64,000 nucleotides of DNA from Ceriagrion tenellum (taxonomy: Eukaryota; Arthropoda; Insecta; Odonata; Coenagrionidae): contig OY720632.1 in NCBI GenBank assembly GCA_963169105.1, positions 54,717,136-54,781,135 of the forward strand, read 5' to 3'. Shown here one piece after another: positions 61,395-64,000 of this stretch (positions are counted from its first letter, which is position 1; each line of letters starts with the position of its first letter). The translations under genes and the position numbers were made by a program. The notes below the pieces were generated by a model. The model had not been told where the DNA came from. It did not search any database and was given only the letters and a program-made list of their open reading frames with translations.

Positions 61395-62540
61395 CGACGC
61401 ACCATAGGAGAACGATCAGAACACAGCGGCAATAGCGAGAGTGAAGTGATGACTCCGTCGTCGCTGATATCATCCCCTCCTGCTGGAGGAAATAACATGG
61501 TGGGGTGCTTTTCTCACTTTTAACTGTCCTTCCTCAAATATTTGTAGGGAAGAAAGTTTGCTAATGGGAACTATATTTTTTCCGCAACACCAATAAGCAA
61601 AAATTAGGAAATTCATATCATTGATGCTCTTAGTAGATCTACGCAAGGTTACCAGCAGGGGAAACGATAGTCTATTAAAACACATCCATACGGTACGTAT
61701 CAATTATTCCTTTATGGCATTCTAAAAACGACACAAAGACACACAGAGTTTACGCCACTTTGGAGGATTATTTCATGTAATTATACGGCTAATGCAATGA
61801 TTTTAGTTTGTAAGTGATTCACGAAAGACTAGAGAAAACATTCACCGGTTTGAAAAAGAGTTTTCTCCTTACGCAATCATTAACTTTGAATTTTGCCTGA
61901 ACTTGCCCTTATACCAATTTGCCTTACGTGAACCCTTGGTCTTATCAGGAAACTATGTTCAAAAGACACGCCTTTGATTTAAAATTATAACCTCGCAATC
62001 ATAAAATTACATTGTTGCCACTGGTCCTGAAATTTGACTCATGTGTGAGTCAATGTTATGGCACCGTGATTTGATTATCGACGCCATACCTATGCAACAC
62101 AGCAAATATTTTTTTATATTTCTAATTATACTTGGCCACTTCTTGGGTGGGCCATTTCAATCACCTGCGGACGAGATAAAGTGCAATCTACAATAATGGT
62201 ATAAATTTAGTACCGAATAATACCCATACCGGTCGAAATTTTGAGATATTGAAATCTGTTTAAGATTAAAATATACTACATGGTAGAAATCTGTCTTCAA
62301 AACGTAATCCAAGAGATGTAATCCAATGCACGGCCTTGATTTTTGCCTTCCTCTTCGTAATCGTACCCCAAGTGTGTCTTCACTTGGTAGAGTTATCGCT
62401 GCACTTTTAGAACCACAAGTCACCCATAATCAAGCATGATGAGACCAATATTCACTTGTCTCGGAAAGCACAAATTATTTTCGCTGTCACACTCAAAAAA
62501 CGCACAAAAACTCCTCTGTGTCCCTCTAACTAACCGCAAA
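61395..62540. other. Intergenic sequence
   Basis: Nothing convincing. Confidence 0.4.
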
Positions 62541-62690
62541 AAACATTAGCAACGCTCAATCGGTGGGGACCATGGGCCTGTCCCGCGTCCGGTGGACCTC
62601 CTCGCGCTCAACGTGAAAATAAAAAGCCGGAGAGACGCGGCAGGTTGGACGCGAGAGGCATGAGGCACGCGTGTGTCAACATTGGGTCTC

Positions 62691-62716
62691 GGGGGGGGGG
62701 GGGGGGGGGGGGGGGG
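62691..62716 (+). repeat. Uninterrupted run of 26 G
   Basis: Homopolymer of 26 consecutive G, followed by further purine-rich sequence. Length may be uncertain because such runs are prone to sequencing and assembly error. Confidence 0.9.
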
Positions 62717-62822
62717 AGGCGGAAGAGGGGGCGGCAACGAAAAGGTGGAAGGAGAGGTCCGTCTCGCTAATTAGCCTTAACGGCGCTTTCTCTCTCGATG
62801 AGTGGGAGGCTGAGGTGGAGAG

Positions 62823-63020
62823 ATGAGCGTGCGTCCTATGAGTGTATTAGTGTGTGTGCTGTGCGTTCTCTGGGCGGGGAGAGGTGAGGCCCGTGGGCCA
62901 CGGGCCCCGGAGGGCGTGGGCACATACCGCAAAGGGTGCGACGGAATTTGGAGAAAAAGTTTCCGAGGTGATAATGGGACGGGCAAACGCCGTCTGATAG
63001 TGCAGCTGTGGGGCCCATGA
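62823..63020 (+). CDS. Candidate secreted 65-residue peptide or first exon
   Basis: ATG at 62823 in a GC-rich island opens a 65-codon frame. Residues 1-23 form a textbook signal peptide: a short basic start (MSVRP), a hydrophobic core (MSVLVCVLCVLWAG) and a small-residue cleavage region (RGEA). The rest is hydrophilic, with a single Cys and a GKRR dibasic site near residue 55 (the sort of site found in neuropeptide precursors), ending LIVQLWGP. A donor-like GAGAG/GTGAGG at 62883/62884 would end coding after residue 20 and join to an exon outside this stretch. A TATA-like AATAAAAAG lies near 62617. No homologue is recognised. The GTG-rich repeat-like DNA that encodes Val/Leu could mimic a signal peptide. 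Confidence 0.3.
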   Translation: MSVRPMSVLVCVLCVLWAGRGEARGPRAPEGVGTYRKGCDGIWRKSFRGDNGTGKRRLIVQLWGP

Positions 63021-63239
63021 CCTTCGGGAAGAGGAACTCCTCTGCCAGCCTCGCTCGACCGTGCTTCGGCTCAGCCGGGCGCGCGTTCATCGCGTCAGAG
63101 ACACACAACACCGTCGAAATTCCCTCTCCTCGCTCTGAAGACGGCGGCCGAGTGGAAAAGATTTTTCACCAGAGAGGAGCTGACTGCTTTCCTTGTTATG
63201 AGCCGGTTATTCTGATGGTTTATACGCTCTATCATAAAA

Positions 63240-64000
63240 ATCTCTAACGATTGTGGGGGCGGGAACTCTTAAGCAGTTCCCCGATTAGAATTGAGGGCCA
63301 AGTCAATATAATACGCCATTAACAAAAACTTCTCGAAGCCACAATTCCATAGATCTTTTCTCGTCACGAACTTAATAAAAATATTTTATCAACTGTTTGG
63401 CTATTAATCGTTTTTATATAGTTTAGTCATTAAAGATATAAGTATATGTAAGTATACTTCGCAATCTACCGGGGATATATTTTTTATAATTCAGTAGGTA
63501 TATAATATCATTGATATCAATACAAATGAAAATTTTCCTAACTACTATTAACATTGGTCACCACTCAGCAATAAAACCCCAGGATAGAAATGATAATGTT
63601 TTGGTGTGATCATGCTGACATCGAAATCAATAATCTCGCTCTATTAATAACCATCAATAATATAGCTCTATTATTTGTAAGTCCAATTCATTCAATATCC
63701 TTTATAGGGAACAAGAACATACGTTATGCTAATTTTAACTTGATGTTACCTGCTACAAAAAATCGTTTGGAAGCTATAACTTTTCTGAGAATATAAATTA
63801 ATTTTAAACATCAAAGAACTGTAGATATAGCCGCATAGAGTATTTCTTAATATTCCATAAAATAAAAAATGTGTTTGAAAGTAGTATAGTCTTGTTTTCA
63901 AAATAAATAATCCATTTCACAAGTTATCGAGAGATAAATACATAATATGTTATTTAAGGATCTTTAAGTAACTGTACTTGTGATTCTTTTGCTCGTTAAA
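63240..64000. other. AT-rich intergenic sequence
   Basis: No gene; the 63590-63796 frame is unrecognised. Confidence 0.45.

Noticed and set aside
1..64000. CRISPR arrays, prokaryotic operons, rRNA genes or integrated viral genes
   Set aside because: No regularly spaced repeats, no gene clusters with ribosome-binding sites and no rRNA-like stretches. No frame resembles viral capsid, replicase or envelope proteins; the only polymerase relics are LINE-type.

Overview
The window looks like non-coding nuclear DNA from a metazoan, most likely an arthropod. There are no operons, no ribosome-binding sites and no run of adjacent long ORFs. The recognisable elements are animal transposable elements: two non-LTR retrotransposon remnants, a tRNA-derived SINE and a hAT-type MITE. 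An insect fits the jockey/CR1-like reverse transcriptase and the SINE best, but nothing here fixes the species. I find no complete host protein-coding gene. The window is probably intergenic and/or intronic DNA, with a few candidate exons.

Layout. The base composition is a mosaic. Long AT-rich stretches (about 4.9-7.2, 8.05-9.3, 10.6-12.7, 13.3-15.7, 22.9-23.9, 28.7-32.1, 34.9-36.6, 40.4-42.0, 44.8-46.8, 48.8-50.8, 51.6-53.7, 54.0-56.4, 58.8-61.0 and 63.2-64.0 kb) alternate with GC-richer islands of 0.3-1.8 kb. In most islands one strand is strongly purine-rich (GGGAGG/GGAGGA texture). Several islands switch abruptly from purine-rich to pyrimidine-rich on the same strand. Many apparent ORFs of 60-190 codons lie in these tracts and encode only Ser/Pro/Leu or Arg/Gly/Glu, so I treat them as composition artefacts.

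Mobile DNA. A 302-bp tRNA-derived SINE (16875-17176) has a perfect 12-bp target duplication. A 248-bp hAT-type MITE (41057-41304) has a perfect 8-bp duplication. A 5'-truncated LINE 3' end (50848-51586) has a roughly 11-bp duplication and an open 228-codon frame. An older jockey/CR1-like LINE (about 26520-28680) carries one frameshift and three in-frame stops, and a second 87-bp fragment of the same family abuts it upstream. Two foldback elements lie at 14166-14316 and 59860-60090; the second has 94-bp arms matching at 86 positions. There are also a 227-bp tandem duplication (43492-43941) and an older 180-bp-period duplication (about 4437-4810).

Possible host signals, all low to moderate confidence. 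They are a 116-codon exon-like frame behind a splice acceptor (44362-44711) overlapping a YY1/NRF1/CRE-like cluster; a 65-codon frame with a convincing signal peptide at 62823-63020; a minus-strand 5' exon with a GTGAGT donor near 56747-56980; and a GC-rich island at 61061-61394 that is open on both strands. They do not form a recognisable gene together. The window could hold first or last exons of genes extending outside it.
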